Assembly: GCF_001974875.1 (NCBI RefSeq)
Contig: NZ_MTQD01000007.1
Location: 1 to 64,000, forward strand
Direction of reading: 5' to 3'
Length of the DNA stretch: 64,000 bases
Source: Pseudoalteromonas sp. EB27
Lineage (GTDB): Bacteria > Pseudomonadota > Gammaproteobacteria > Enterobacterales > Alteromonadaceae
The translations under genes were made by a program, and so were the position numbers. A model generated the notes under the pieces. That model did no database searches, was not told the DNA's origin, and worked only from the letters and a program-made list of their open reading frames with translations. This document shows positions 45,125 to 55,019 of the stretch, piece after piece (positions within the stretch are counted from its first letter, which is position 1; each line of letters begins with the position of its first letter).

Positions 45125-46018
45125 TTATGGTTTACATTGAGTATTGGTCGTATTGATAATACGGTCTATCTCGCCACTATTATGGAACTGATAAAGCCCT
45201 TCGTTTATGTCATCTAAGACTAAAAGCCATTTAGGTGTAAGTTTACTAATAGCAAAATATAAAGGATTGTATTGCAAAGAAATGCTTTCTTGCTCAATGG
45301 AAGAAAGCAAAGATTGTTTTTCAGGTTTAGTTAAAGAAGAGTAAGTCACTGAGAATTTAAGAACTTGAGGGTCGCCTATAATCAAATCAACACGTTTAGC
45401 AACCAGAAGCTGAACAAGTTGTAAATCATCAACAGAGGTAATAACTTCAAACTCAGCATTGTCCATCATAGCATCAAACTCAGGCGTATTTTGATACCCT
45501 CGAACAACACCAATCTTTTGCCCTTTAAGCGATTTTAAGTTTCCAGTGAAACGGTCTGAATCGCCTTTCCTTTTTAAAAATGCAATTTCGCCACCTTTAA
45601 ACGAATTTGATAAACCGAGTAATTCTCGACGTGTTTTACCATTAACATAATCGGAGGGGGCTGTATCTTCTATAAAATATTCAGGCATTAATATATCAGC
45701 TTTGCCTAGCTCTACATTTCGTACAGCTCTTGCCCAAGGCAAAAATTCTATATATACGCTGTAGCCCTTACTATTTAATAGAGCTATTGAAAATTGATAA
45801 ACCCAGCCTTTATTACATAAATTATTACCAATATAAGGAGGCCAATCGAGTGTGGCTAAATGGAGTGTTTGTTTGGGGTTTTTCGCTTCATAGAGCATTC
45901 CTGATTTGTGGTAATGTCCAGTTAAAACATGTTGAGTACCATTTTGATAATACTCAACTGATGTTTCAGCAAAACAATTACTACTTGTCAGTAATAATAT
46001 AAAATAAAACCAGCGCAT
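45125..46018 (-). CDS. solo periplasmic substrate-binding protein (type 2 fold)
   Basis: A signal peptide (1-17, ending NCFA) precedes a type-2 periplasmic-binding fold. It has LDWPPYIGNN (about 58-67), FLPWARAVRNVELGKADILMP, the hinge KGQKIGVVRGYQNTPEF and a C-terminal domain with VDLIIGDP. These features match the amino-acid SBP_bac_3 type. No permease or ATPase gene is nearby, so it may be an orphan sensor or supply a distant transporter. An unusual 50-residue stretch precedes the fold. Length 297 aa. Confidence 0.85.
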   Translation of the reverse strand: MRWFYFILLLTSSNCFAETSVEYYQNGTQHVLTGHYHKSGMLYEAKNPKQTLHLATLDWPPYIGNNLCNKGWVYQFSIALLNSKGYSVYIEFLPWARAVRNVELGKADILMPEYFIEDTAPSDYVNGKTRRELLGLSNSFKGGEIAFLKRKGDSDRFTGNLKSLKGQKIGVVRGYQNTPEFDAMMDNAEFEVITSVDDLQLVQLLVAKRVDLIIGDPQVLKFSVTYSSLTKPEKQSLLSSIEQESISLQYNPLYFAISKLTPKWLLVLDDINEGLYQFHNSGEIDRIINTTNTQCKP

Positions 46019-46088
46019 TTTAGAATCTATTTGTGATTAAGAATATTTATGAGTTTAGTTACAACTAAACCTTTTGCACTAATAAATC

Positions 46089-46607
46089 TTAATTAGATGC
46101 TTTTTCCCATTTCATTTTATTATTTGTATCACGTGAGCTTATAATTGTTGTATCGCTGCTCTCAACGCCGCCTAATTTAGCTAAGCGATCGTACAAAACA
46201 ACATTACAGGTAGCCGCTAAGTTCATGCAGCCAATAGTTGGAATATATACCACTTCATCACACCACTTTAAAACGTCTTTTGGTACAGAGCCATCTTCGG
46301 GGCCAAATACATAAAATGCATTTTCAGGATGCTTAAACTCAGGAAGAGGCGTTGCACCCTCAATAAGCTCAATGACAACAACGGTAGCACCCTCTGGTTT
46401 TACCGCTTCTAAACTATCAGTTTCGGTTAAAGGGATACGCTCAAGTGCGTTCTTAGTATCGGTATGAAATTTTTTGGCATTTAAGTAACGATTACCGGTA
46501 AAAAACACTTGTTTGGCGTCATAACAGCCTGCTGCACGCAATACACCGCCAACATTTGTCGGGCTTTTAGGGTTAATTAAACCAATACTCGCTTTTAACT
46601 TATTCAT
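46089..46607 (-). CDS. TrmH/SpoU family RNA 2'-O-methyltransferase
   Basis: SPOUT-knot methyltransferase using S-adenosylmethionine. Motif 1 is NVGGVLRAAGCYDA (about 18-31); motif 2 is YVFGPEDGSVP (about 103-113); motif 3 is GCMNLAATCNVVLYDRL (about 129-145). At 172 aa it lacks an N-terminal substrate-binding extension, so the target (tRNA or rRNA) is not evident. Its start overlaps the ycgN-like stop by one base. Confidence 0.88.
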   Translation of the reverse strand: MNKLKASIGLINPKSPTNVGGVLRAAGCYDAKQVFFTGNRYLNAKKFHTDTKNALERIPLTETDSLEAVKPEGATVVVIELIEGATPLPEFKHPENAFYVFGPEDGSVPKDVLKWCDEVVYIPTIGCMNLAATCNVVLYDRLAKLGGVESSDTTIISSRDTNNKMKWEKASN

Positions 46608-47119
46608 TAATCAGCGTCCTTTGTTGGCCACTCTGCAATGTATAAATCAAAATCATCTAGCTTTACATCACAATCTTTTACTGTTTTGTCTTTTACAGAA
46701 ATACCTAGCTCATGCATCTTTGTTTTATCGCCACTATTTAATAATGGGTGCCAAGAAGCCAAACCACGACCTTCATGTAAACGACGGTAACTGCAGCTTT
46801 GTGGCATAAAAAAGATGTCTTTAAGGTTTTCTTTTGTGAGTTTTACACAAGAAGGAACAAGCGTTTGGCGGTTTTCGTACTCGCTACAACCACAGGTGTT
46901 GTTATCAAGATACTGGCATACAATATTAGTAAATATTAATTGTTCACCTTCGCGTAACTGATCGGTAGCTGTAAATTCGTCTTCATCTTCGCTATCAATA
47001 AACGTATTTAAACAACATTTTCCGCATCCATCACAAATGGCTTCCCATTCGTTTTGACTCATGTCGCTTAAGCTTTTTTTAAGCCAAAATTGTGTATTTG
47101 CTAATTGTTGATCAAACAT
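46607..47119 (-). CDS. YcgN family cysteine-cluster protein (UPF0260)
   Basis: A 170-residue cytosolic protein with the family pattern CDGCGKCC (about 29-36) and further cysteines in VCQYLDNNTCGC and PSCVKL, in all about eight. They are expected to bind zinc or an iron-sulfur centre. The function is unknown. It is translationally coupled to the RNA methyltransferase by a one-base overlap, hinting at an RNA-related role, which is inference. Confidence 0.9.
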   Translation of the reverse strand: MFDQQLANTQFWLKKSLSDMSQNEWEAICDGCGKCCLNTFIDSEDEDEFTATDQLREGEQLIFTNIVCQYLDNNTCGCSEYENRQTLVPSCVKLTKENLKDIFFMPQSCSYRRLHEGRGLASWHPLLNSGDKTKMHELGISVKDKTVKDCDVKLDDFDLYIAEWPTKDAD

Positions 47120-47171
47120 AGTTTACTCGTGCCCCCTAAAGAGCGCGCATTCTACCGTATTGCTGTAAATG

Positions 47172-47210
47172 GCGCAAAGCCAATACCCTTTCAAAGTACT
47201 GGCTTTACGC
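47172..47210 (-). terminator. terminator of the DUF885 gene
   Basis: A 15-bp stem with two wobble-type mismatches (GCGCAAAGCCAATAC against GTACTGGCTTTACGC) lies 7 bp past the stop. Confidence 0.55.
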
Positions 47211-47216
47211 TACAAA

Positions 47217-49058
47217 TTAGCTTTGAGATTTAACCCAACGCTTAATTTTTTCCTCTAAGATTGGCATTGGCAATGCGCCATCAATTAATATTTGCGTATG
47301 GAATGCTTTAATATCAAATTTATCACCCAGTTGTTTTTTAGAAAAATCACGTAATTCTTGAATTTTAAATTGCCCTAACTTGTAAGAAAGCGCTTGTCCT
47401 GGCCATGCAATATAGCGCTCAACCTCTGCAATTACATCGCTCTTTGCCATAGATGAGTTAGCAAGCATGTAGTCTATACCTTGTTGACGCGTCCACCCTT
47501 TTGCATGAAAACCAGTATCAAGCACTAAACGCATTGCGCGTAATTGCTCGTCTGATAAACGCCCGTACCACATATAAGGGTCGGTAAATAAGCCTAGCTC
47601 TTTGCCTAAGCTTTCTGCGTAAAGCGCCCAACCTTCTGCAAACACAGTGTAACCACCAAATTTACGAAAATCAGGTAAGCCTTCTATTTCTTGTTGAAGT
47701 GCTATTTGAAAGTGATGCCCTGGGGCTGCTTCATGAATCGATAAAGTTTCGAGTAAAAATTTAGGCTGCGCTTTTAAGTTATAAGCATTGATATAAAAAA
47801 TACCAGGGCGAGAACCATCAGGTGCCGGAGATGCGTATGATGCACCTGCTGCCGACTGCGCTCGGTATGCTTCAACTGCTTTTACGACGTAAGGTGCTTT
47901 CGGTGCAATGTTAAAAAGCAGAGGCAAACGTGCGTCTATTTTTTTCTTAACGTTTTCATATGCCGCAATTAACTCCTCGGGCGTGTCGTAATAAAATTCA
48001 TCTGAATCACGTAAATGGTCAAAAAATTCAGAGAGCTCACCTTTAAAGCCTACGGTTTCTTTTACTTTTTTCATTTCGCTTAAAATACGCGACACTTCAC
48101 TTAATCCAATGTCATGAATTTCATCTGCAGATAAGCTAAGCGTTGTGTTTTTCTTAATTTGGTATTCGTACCATGCTTTACCGTTTGGTAAGTCAGTATA
48201 ACCAACGCTTTCTCGACTATTAGGAATATACTGATTAGCTAAAAAGTCACTCATGCTTTTATAAGCCGGTACTAAGTGCTGCGTAATCAATTGACGATAC
48301 TGCGCTGTAATTTTTTGCTTTTGCTGTGCACTAAACGATTCTGGTAATTTTTTAATTGGTCCCCAAAATAGTGAGTCTTCGGCATTTTTAACTACATGAG
48401 CCGCAAATTGTGGCTGCAGTTTTTCAGCAAGTGGTTTTGGTAACGTAATACCTAGTTTAATACCTTGTGCCATTGAGCGCTCTACACTGGCAAGCCACTT
48501 TACAAAACCTTCGCTGCGCGAGATAAAAGCCGTGTAATCTTCAACTGTATTAAACGGCTGAGCACTTTGACCTGAACCAAAACCTGCAAAGGTGTTATGC
48601 GCACCTGCCATCTGGTTAATTGGTAGTAAATAATCAGGAAACTGCATGCCTTCTAATTTAAGTGCAAGGTCGCGCTCTAATATTTCAAAACTTAAAAGCG
48701 ATTGCCCTGTTAACTGTGCTTTATCTATAAAGTTTAAGCGCTGTTGATATTTTTTATAAAAAGCCGCTTTTTTAGCTCTATTTTCTTTTGAAATCTCAGG
48801 CGTAAATTGATCGTTGAACTCGTTACGACCATTATACGTTGCGCTAATGGGGCTGTATGTGAGCGATTCATCGTAATACTGTGCAACAAGTACATCGAGT
48901 TGTTGCTCTGCCGAAAGCTCTGAAACAATACCTGCCGATGCGTTAACTGTGTTTAGCTGCGTACTGGTATTAGTGTTTGTACTAAGCCCAGTATTCATAC
49001 AGCCACTTAAAGCAAACATAACGCCACTGGCAACTAATGCTAATTTAATTGATTTCAT
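47217..49058 (-). CDS. DUF885 family lipoprotein, putative metallopeptidase
   Basis: A lipoprotein precursor (lipobox LSGC, Cys about 20) with a DUF885 domain filling the rest. The zinc-binding signature HEAAPGHH (about 441-448) and a later glutamate-rich EGWALYAE (about 473-480) are intact, so it is probably a peptidase of the gluzincin type. Length 613 aa is normal. It is anchored to an envelope membrane and faces the periplasm. It diverges from a secreted amidohydrolase, so the two may process peptides together (inference). Confidence 0.88.
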   Translation of the reverse strand: MKSIKLALVASGVMFALSGCMNTGLSTNTNTSTQLNTVNASAGIVSELSAEQQLDVLVAQYYDESLTYSPISATYNGRNEFNDQFTPEISKENRAKKAAFYKKYQQRLNFIDKAQLTGQSLLSFEILERDLALKLEGMQFPDYLLPINQMAGAHNTFAGFGSGQSAQPFNTVEDYTAFISRSEGFVKWLASVERSMAQGIKLGITLPKPLAEKLQPQFAAHVVKNAEDSLFWGPIKKLPESFSAQQKQKITAQYRQLITQHLVPAYKSMSDFLANQYIPNSRESVGYTDLPNGKAWYEYQIKKNTTLSLSADEIHDIGLSEVSRILSEMKKVKETVGFKGELSEFFDHLRDSDEFYYDTPEELIAAYENVKKKIDARLPLLFNIAPKAPYVVKAVEAYRAQSAAGASYASPAPDGSRPGIFYINAYNLKAQPKFLLETLSIHEAAPGHHFQIALQQEIEGLPDFRKFGGYTVFAEGWALYAESLGKELGLFTDPYMWYGRLSDEQLRAMRLVLDTGFHAKGWTRQQGIDYMLANSSMAKSDVIAEVERYIAWPGQALSYKLGQFKIQELRDFSKKQLGDKFDIKAFHTQILIDGALPMPILEEKIKRWVKSQS

Positions 49059-49212
49059 GATAATCCTTTTTAATATCGTTTTTTGATTATGCGCATTAAA
49101 CCGTGCTTAATAAAGTAATTACGATAGATTGCGTTCATCGTATTAAATTTGCACTTTTATCTGAGCTTGTTACATTTCTATTAATTCAAATATGACTTAA
49201 AAGAAAAATTAA

Positions 49213-50484
49213 ATGAAAAAACAACTACTCAGCACCTCTATTGCCTTACTTTGCTTAACCACTTTTAATACCCATGCCGTAACATACCTATCGGCTAAAG
49301 CCATGGTTGATGTTGAAGATGGCAAACTCATTAAATCGCCCTTGATTACTATTGATGATGGCGTGATCACTAATATTGAACAAAATAAAAAACCAACGCT
49401 GGTTAAAGGTGATAAACATATTCAACTACCTGATTTAACCCTTATGCCAGGTTTAATGGACATGCATGTGCATTTAACAAGCGACCCTACGGTTCCACGC
49501 AGCGAACGTTTAGGCCAGTCAGTACCGCGTATGGCGATTAAAGCCGCTTATTTTGCTAAAAAAACATTAGAAGCCGGATTTACAACAGTACGTAATGTTG
49601 GCGCTGAAGGTTACAGCGTTATAGCTGTACGCGACGGTATAAATGCGGGTGACATAGTTGGCCCTCGTATTTGGGCTGCGGGGCCATCACTTGGAATTAC
49701 TGGTGGGCACTGTGATAACAACCGACTACCTCCTGAGCTTAAATACACTTCAAGCGGTGTTGCCGACGGTCCGTGGGCTGCCCGTATAAAAGTACGCGAA
49801 AACATTAAATACGGGGCAAACGCTATTAAGTTTTGTGCCACAGGTGGCGTATTTTCAAAAGGGACTAAAGTAGGTGCACAGCAGTATTCTTTTGAAGAAA
49901 TGAAAGCCATTGTTGATGAAGCCCATATGCGAGATTTACCAGTTGCAGCTCATGCACACGGTACAAGCGGGATTAAAACAGCTATTAAAGCAGGTGTTGA
50001 TAGCGTAGAGCACGCCAGCTTTTTAGATGATGAAGCCATTGCTCTTGCAAAAGAGCATGGAACTTGGCTTTCTATGGATATTTATAACACCGAATACACT
50101 CTAACTTATGGCGAGCAAAACGGTGTAGATGAAGAAAACCTCGATAAAGAACGCCAAGTATCTAAAAGGCAACGTGATAGCTTTAGCCGAGCTGTAAAAG
50201 CGGGCGTTAAAATGGTATTTGGTACGGATGCAGCAATTTACCCGCACGGAGATAATGCAAAACAGTTTACCCGTATGGTTGAATTTGGCATGACAGAACT
50301 GCAAGCTATTCAAGCATCCACAATTAATAGCGCTAAGTTATTAAAAATGGATGCTCAGTTAGGACAAATTAAAACCGGATTTGTAGCTGATATCATTGCT
50401 GTAAAAGCAAACCCTCTTAAAAATATTAAAACCTTAGAGTCAGTCCCCTTTGTAATGAAAGCCGGTGTTGTTTATAAAGATTAA
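49213..50484 (+). CDS. secreted metal-dependent amidohydrolase
   Basis: Amidohydrolase-superfamily enzyme with a signal peptide (1-22, ending THAVT). The metal-binding MDMHVHL (His85, His87), the NAIKFCATGG lysine segment, AHAHG and GTDA complete the binuclear zinc site in order. Relatives act as Xaa-Pro or Xaa-Arg dipeptidases or imidazolonepropionase-like enzymes. Length 423 aa is typical. A role in peptide turnover beside the DUF885 peptidase is possible. Monocistronic. Confidence 0.87.
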   Translation: MKKQLLSTSIALLCLTTFNTHAVTYLSAKAMVDVEDGKLIKSPLITIDDGVITNIEQNKKPTLVKGDKHIQLPDLTLMPGLMDMHVHLTSDPTVPRSERLGQSVPRMAIKAAYFAKKTLEAGFTTVRNVGAEGYSVIAVRDGINAGDIVGPRIWAAGPSLGITGGHCDNNRLPPELKYTSSGVADGPWAARIKVRENIKYGANAIKFCATGGVFSKGTKVGAQQYSFEEMKAIVDEAHMRDLPVAAHAHGTSGIKTAIKAGVDSVEHASFLDDEAIALAKEHGTWLSMDIYNTEYTLTYGEQNGVDEENLDKERQVSKRQRDSFSRAVKAGVKMVFGTDAAIYPHGDNAKQFTRMVEFGMTELQAIQASTINSAKLLKMDAQLGQIKTGFVADIIAVKANPLKNIKTLESVPFVMKAGVVYKD

Positions 50485-50679
50485 TTGTAAACGTTAAGGC
50501 GTGTTGACCTTTGAAAATTACAATTCTCTCGTTTAGTAAGGCTAAGATTACTTAGTCTTACTAGCCCTTAATTCACATAAAAGGAACAATATAACCTTAT
50601 AAAACTTCATCATTGATTATTAATCATCCAAACAGTTCTATTTAATCAAAAAAAGTGAACTTTTTATTCACTTTAAAAA

Positions 50680-50694
50680 CAATAACCATTATCA
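50680..50694. promoter_or_regulatory. Fur-like box upstream of the siderophore receptor
   Basis: On the minus strand the site reads TGATAAT-G-GTTATTG. The left half matches the Fur 7-1-7 consensus (TGATAAT-N-ATTATCA) perfectly and the right half matches 4 of 7. It lies 37 bp before the ATG, right for repression of the receptor by iron. Confidence 0.6.
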
Positions 50695-50731
50695 TTCGCG
50701 CAAATTCAATAACGCGAATAGTTATCACTCT

Positions 50732-53152
50732 ATGAAACCGTTTAAGTACTCTCTTATTACTCTTGCTTGTTTAAATGCAAATATGGCATTTGCCCAAAAT
50801 ACTACAGCTGACTCTGATATTGAACGCATCAGCGTATACGAAAAACAAAACCGCGTGGTGATGAGCTCTGGTCTTGCTACTAAATCAGACATGTCTTTAA
50901 TGGAAACACCTGCACCGGTTGTTATTATTGACCGTGAACTTATTGAATCTCAAGGTGTAGATAGCCTGCAAGATTTAGTTAGAAACGTAAGTGGTTTAAC
51001 ACAAGCAGGTAATAACTACGGTATTGGTGATAACTTAGTAATTCGTGGTTTAGATGCAAACTATACCTACGATGGTATGTATGGTGGTGCGGGCCTGGGT
51101 AATACATTTAACCCGACTCGTTCACTTACAAATGTTGAATCTGTTGAGGTTTTAAAAGGCCCAGCAACAGGTTTATATGGCATCGGTAGTGCGGGTGGCG
51201 TAATTAACCTAATTGAAAAAAAGCCAGAGTTTGAAGAAAAACACAAAGTATCGGCTGAGCTTGGCCAGTGGGATAGCTATTCATTAGCGTTTGATAGCAC
51301 TAACGCTATAACAGATGACTTGGCCTATCGTGTGATGGCTAAAACAGCGTCAAGTGACGGCTTTCGCGATTTAAAAGAAGATCGCGACGAAATTTATACC
51401 TCGCTTAAATACGTGCTTAACGACAGACAAAACATAATGCTTTCTGCAGCATATATAAAAGATGAAATAGCGGTTGATTCTATTGGTCACCCTATTCGTA
51501 TTTACAACGCAGAAACTGCAAATGGTTTAAGCGCGGGTGAAATAACCGGTGCAGATTTAGTAAACGATCCGACAGGAAGCGGCGTACAGTTAAGTGATGC
51601 ACAACGCGACCAGCTAGCTAATTCATTATCTGCATCAGATGGCTTAACGCCATATAGCTTTGGCACAAACGGTATAATTTCGCCAATGGCTGATGCTAAC
51701 GAAGGTGAGGAACTGCGCTTTAAATTAACGCATAACTATTACATTACTGACGATTTGTTTTTAAACCAGCAACTACAGTACCGTAACTACACATCAAGTT
51801 TTGCTCGCCAAACAGGTGCTTATAACTACGTTTACTCTACTCGTGATGGAATTATTAATAACGACCCTCGTGCTCCATTAGTTGAAGACGGTGTACTTTA
51901 TCCATATGCAGCACGCCGCCAGGAATACCGCCAAGTAGAAGCAGATGAAAAATCGTGGCAGTACTTTTTAGATTTACGTTATGACTTTATGCTAGGCGAC
52001 GTAGATAACGAATTACTTGTTAACGCCAACTACGAAGATAGAGATATTCGTTTTAAACAATTCTCAATTTGGGATCAAGATTACGTACTCACAAACGATG
52101 CTGGTGATGTAACGTACCAAGGATCATTGCCATATATTTACGATATAAGAGAACCAAATTGGCCATCTGGCAACTTTGATGACTTCGATCCACTTAAAAC
52201 CAGCGACTACAATAAAAAAGTACAAGCATGGGGTTTAGGCATTCAACATGTTGGTTATCTTACTGAAGAGCTTACAACGCGTATTGGTGTAGCATATAAC
52301 CGCATTGAGCAAACTTACGAGCACTTTGGTGTAGATGAGCGCTATAGCTCGAGCCGCGCAGAGCCAACACCTGAAGCGAGTACATCAGATTCTGGCTTAA
52401 CGTATAACCTAGGTGCAACATACCAGCCATCTGAAGATTTATCTGTATTTGTAAATCATTCAAAAGGTCGTACTGCGTACAGTGTATTAGGCTCTGTTGC
52501 GGGTAATGAAGCAGACCGAGAAGACTCTGAATCAATGAGTAACGATTTAGGTTTTAGATTTAAAGCGTTTGATGATCAATTACTGGCTTCTGTTGTTATA
52601 TTTGAAAGCTCTCGTACTAATTTAGAATACGCAAATCCACTTTATGATGCGTTAACATCAGGCTCAAATGTGCCTGAAAGCTATTATGATGGTAAAGAAG
52701 AAACAACAGGTATTGAACTTGATTTAAACGCTTACTTAAATGATAAATGGAAAGTAAACGTAAACGGTATTTATCAAGATGCACGTGACAAAAGTAATCC
52801 TAATAGCAGCAGTTATGATACACGCCAAAAAGGTGTGCCTTACGTAACAGCAAGCACATGGGTAACTTACTACGCAGATATGTTTAACTTACCTGAAGCT
52901 GTGAATATAAGTGGTGGTATTACCTTTGTAGATAACAGAAGTACTAATTCGAGTTCGTTCTCGATTCCTGATGGTTATGTACCAAGTTACACGACTTACG
53001 ATACAGCGGTATCGTACACCACTGATAAATGGCATATGCAGTTAAACTTAAATAACTTATTTAATAAAAAGTATTACTCAAAAGCTATGTTTTTAGGTGG
53101 CATGCCAGGCGAAGAGCGTAATGCAAAACTAAGTTTTAGTTACACGCTTTAA
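50732..53152 (+). CDS. TonB-dependent siderophore receptor
   Basis: Outer-membrane ferric-siderophore importer. Signal peptide (1-21, ending AFA), a TonB-box-like IERISVYE (about 29-36), plug domain (about 55-165) with SLQDLVRNVSGL, NLVIRGLDAN and VEVLKGPATGLYGIGSAGGVINL, all classic of siderophore receptors. A 22-strand barrel follows, ending in LSFSYTL. Length 806 aa is normal. A Fur-like site precedes it. The ligand cannot be named. The siderophore reductase at 8622 and the TonB2 operon would be its downstream and energising partners, though distant. Confidence 0.93.
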   Translation: MKPFKYSLITLACLNANMAFAQNTTADSDIERISVYEKQNRVVMSSGLATKSDMSLMETPAPVVIIDRELIESQGVDSLQDLVRNVSGLTQAGNNYGIGDNLVIRGLDANYTYDGMYGGAGLGNTFNPTRSLTNVESVEVLKGPATGLYGIGSAGGVINLIEKKPEFEEKHKVSAELGQWDSYSLAFDSTNAITDDLAYRVMAKTASSDGFRDLKEDRDEIYTSLKYVLNDRQNIMLSAAYIKDEIAVDSIGHPIRIYNAETANGLSAGEITGADLVNDPTGSGVQLSDAQRDQLANSLSASDGLTPYSFGTNGIISPMADANEGEELRFKLTHNYYITDDLFLNQQLQYRNYTSSFARQTGAYNYVYSTRDGIINNDPRAPLVEDGVLYPYAARRQEYRQVEADEKSWQYFLDLRYDFMLGDVDNELLVNANYEDRDIRFKQFSIWDQDYVLTNDAGDVTYQGSLPYIYDIREPNWPSGNFDDFDPLKTSDYNKKVQAWGLGIQHVGYLTEELTTRIGVAYNRIEQTYEHFGVDERYSSSRAEPTPEASTSDSGLTYNLGATYQPSEDLSVFVNHSKGRTAYSVLGSVAGNEADREDSESMSNDLGFRFKAFDDQLLASVVIFESSRTNLEYANPLYDALTSGSNVPESYYDGKEETTGIELDLNAYLNDKWKVNVNGIYQDARDKSNPNSSSYDTRQKGVPYVTASTWVTYYADMFNLPEAVNISGGITFVDNRSTNSSSFSIPDGYVPSYTTYDTAVSYTTDKWHMQLNLNNLFNKKYYSKAMFLGGMPGEERNAKLSFSYTL

Positions 53153-53170
53153 TAGTTTAGATGATTAAAA

Positions 53171-53205
53171 AGCACGGTTTGTATTTTTACAAGCCGTGCT
53201 TTTTT
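53171..53205. terminator. bidirectional terminator
   Basis: A 13-bp stem with one G-T wobble (AGCACGG.../...CCGTGCT), a TTTT loop and T-runs on both strands lies between the convergent receptor and alcohol dehydrogenase genes. Confidence 0.9.
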
Positions 53206-53220
53206 GCTATGGCTATTTAA

Positions 53221-54237
53221 TTAAATAGTAACCACTATGCGACCGTTAATTTCACCTTTGAGCATATCGTCAAAAATTTCGTTAATATCCTCTAAGCGTT
53301 TTTCTTCTATGATTGCTTTTACTTTACCTTGAGCGGCAAATTCCAAGCATTCTTGCAAATCTTTACGCGTACCAACGATAGATCCCACTACTGACACGCC
53401 ATTAAGCACAGTATCAAAAATAGGAAGCGGCATATCTTCTGGAGGTAATCCCACTAATACACACTTACCACCACGGCGTACACTTTTATAAGCTTGTTCA
53501 AACCCAGCTTTTGACACCGCAGTACACACAACGCCATGTGCGCCACCTACTTGTTCAAAAATAGCTTCGCTAGGAACCACCTCTTTAAAATCGAGGGTTA
53601 TATCTGCGCCAAGTTCTTTGGCAAGCGCGAGTTTTTCTTTACCTGTATCAACAGCTATTACATTAAAGCCCATTGCTTTAGCGTATTGCACGGCTAAATG
53701 CCCAAGACCACCCACACCAACAATCGCTACCCATTGCCCAGGTTTAGCACCGGAAACTTTTAATGCTTTATACGTTGTAACACCTGCGCAAAATAACGGA
53801 GCAGCTTCTGAAAATCCAAGACCTTCTGGTATTTTTACAACGTAATCGCCATGCGCTAAACAATACTCTGCATAGCTACCATCTATAGAATAGCCAGTAT
53901 TGTGCTGCGATAAACACAGTGTTTCTTTACCATCTAAGCAAAACTCACAGTGTCCACAAGCGCTGTAAAGCCAAGGCACACCAACTCTGTCGCCAACTTT
54001 TAAGTGCTTAATGTTGCTACCAACTTTATCAATAACACCGACACCTTCATGCCCTGGTACTAATGGCATTTTTGGCTTTACCGGCCAATCACCATGGCAT
54101 GCATGTAAATCAGTATGACAAACACCACAGGCAGCTATTTTAACTAAAACGTCGTTTATTCCAACCTCAGGAATTGGCAGATCTGTTATTTGTAATTTAC
54201 CTTTGTATTCATTATTAATTGCAGCTTTCATAGTCAT
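53221..54237 (-). CDS. adhP: zinc-dependent alcohol dehydrogenase AdhP
   Basis: Cytosolic NAD-dependent medium-chain alcohol dehydrogenase, ethanol-preferring. Catalytic zinc ligands in CGVCHTD (Cys37) and GHEGVG (His64). Structural zinc cysteines lie in [15 protein letters not shown], and GVGGLG (about 174-179) is the NAD site. Length 338 aa matches AdhP. It diverges from a GbsR-type regulator gene, which probably controls it. Confidence 0.93.
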   Translation of the reverse strand: MTMKAAINNEYKGKLQITDLPIPEVGINDVLVKIAACGVCHTDLHACHGDWPVKPKMPLVPGHEGVGVIDKVGSNIKHLKVGDRVGVPWLYSACGHCEFCLDGKETLCLSQHNTGYSIDGSYAEYCLAHGDYVVKIPEGLGFSEAAPLFCAGVTTYKALKVSGAKPGQWVAIVGVGGLGHLAVQYAKAMGFNVIAVDTGKEKLALAKELGADITLDFKEVVPSEAIFEQVGGAHGVVCTAVSKAGFEQAYKSVRRGGKCVLVGLPPEDMPLPIFDTVLNGVSVVGSIVGTRKDLQECLEFAAQGKVKAIIEEKRLEDINEIFDDMLKGEINGRIVVTI

Positions 54238-54281
54238 TCCATCGTATTTGAAAAATAAAAAAAAGGATTTATTTACGTATT

Positions 54282-54293
54282 GTTGTGTACAAC
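54282..54293. promoter_or_regulatory. candidate operator between adhP and the GbsR-type gene
   Basis: GTTGT-GT-ACAAC is a near-perfect palindrome 44 bp before adhP. A second inverted pair, ACTTTC (54403-54408) and GAAAGT (54419-54424), lies just before the regulator gene. Either could be a GbsR/MarR site. Confidence 0.4.
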
Positions 54294-54433
54294 ATACCCC
54301 AATATAGATGTATAAATATTAATCTAAATCATACTTTAGTCGTTAAAAATAATTTATTAGCTGGCTAAGAACTTGCTATCCAAAATGAGCGTGCTAGCAT
54401 TTACTTTCTGAAATTACTGAAAGTTACTAAGCT

Positions 54434-54979
54434 ATGAGTTTATCCGAAAAGAATTTTGCCTTCGTAATGCATTGTGGTGAGATGGGCAGCCGCTGGGGAT
54501 TCAATCGTACAATTGGGCAAATGTGTGGTTTGCTGATTATTACTAAAAATCCTATGACAGCCAATGAGATTGCAGATGCGCTTAGTATTTCTCGCGGTAA
54601 TGTAAGCATGGGTATTAAAGAGTTGCAATCGTGGCAATTAATTAAAGTGCAGCATATTCCTGGCGATCGAAAAGAGTACTACGCCCCTGCTGGTGATATT
54701 TGGGATATGGCTAATCGCGTATTTGAAGAACGTAAAAAACGTGAGATTGACCCTACCTTAAGCTTGCTGCGTGATAACCTGTTAGATGAAGCTGTGAACG
54801 AGGATGAACTTTATGCCCAAAAACAAATGGGTGAAATTCATAACCTACTTGAAACCGTCACTAAATGGTCATCAGAGCTGCAACGTTTAACGCCAGAGCA
54901 ACTTAATAAACTGATGAAGCTAGGTTCAGGAATTGGTAAAGTTATTGACTTAAAAGATAAGATATTCAAAAAAGAATAA
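54434..54979 (+). CDS. GbsR/MarR family transcriptional regulator
   Basis: Winged-helix regulator. N-terminal WGFNRTIGQMCGLLIIT (about 20-36) and the helix-turn-helix MTANEIADALSISRGNVSMGIKEL (about 41-64), with wing PGDRKEYY, are the GbsR subgroup signature. A long C-terminal helical dimer region follows (about 85-180). In Bacillus GbsR senses choline; here the neighbouring adhP suggests response to an alcohol or aldehyde, which is inference. Length 181 aa is normal. Confidence 0.9.
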   Translation: MSLSEKNFAFVMHCGEMGSRWGFNRTIGQMCGLLIITKNPMTANEIADALSISRGNVSMGIKELQSWQLIKVQHIPGDRKEYYAPAGDIWDMANRVFEERKKREIDPTLSLLRDNLLDEAVNEDELYAQKQMGEIHNLLETVTKWSSELQRLTPEQLNKLMKLGSGIGKVIDLKDKIFKKE

Positions 54980-55019
54980 AGCCGCAATTGCGGCTTTATT
55001 TATATGCACGTTTTAAAAA

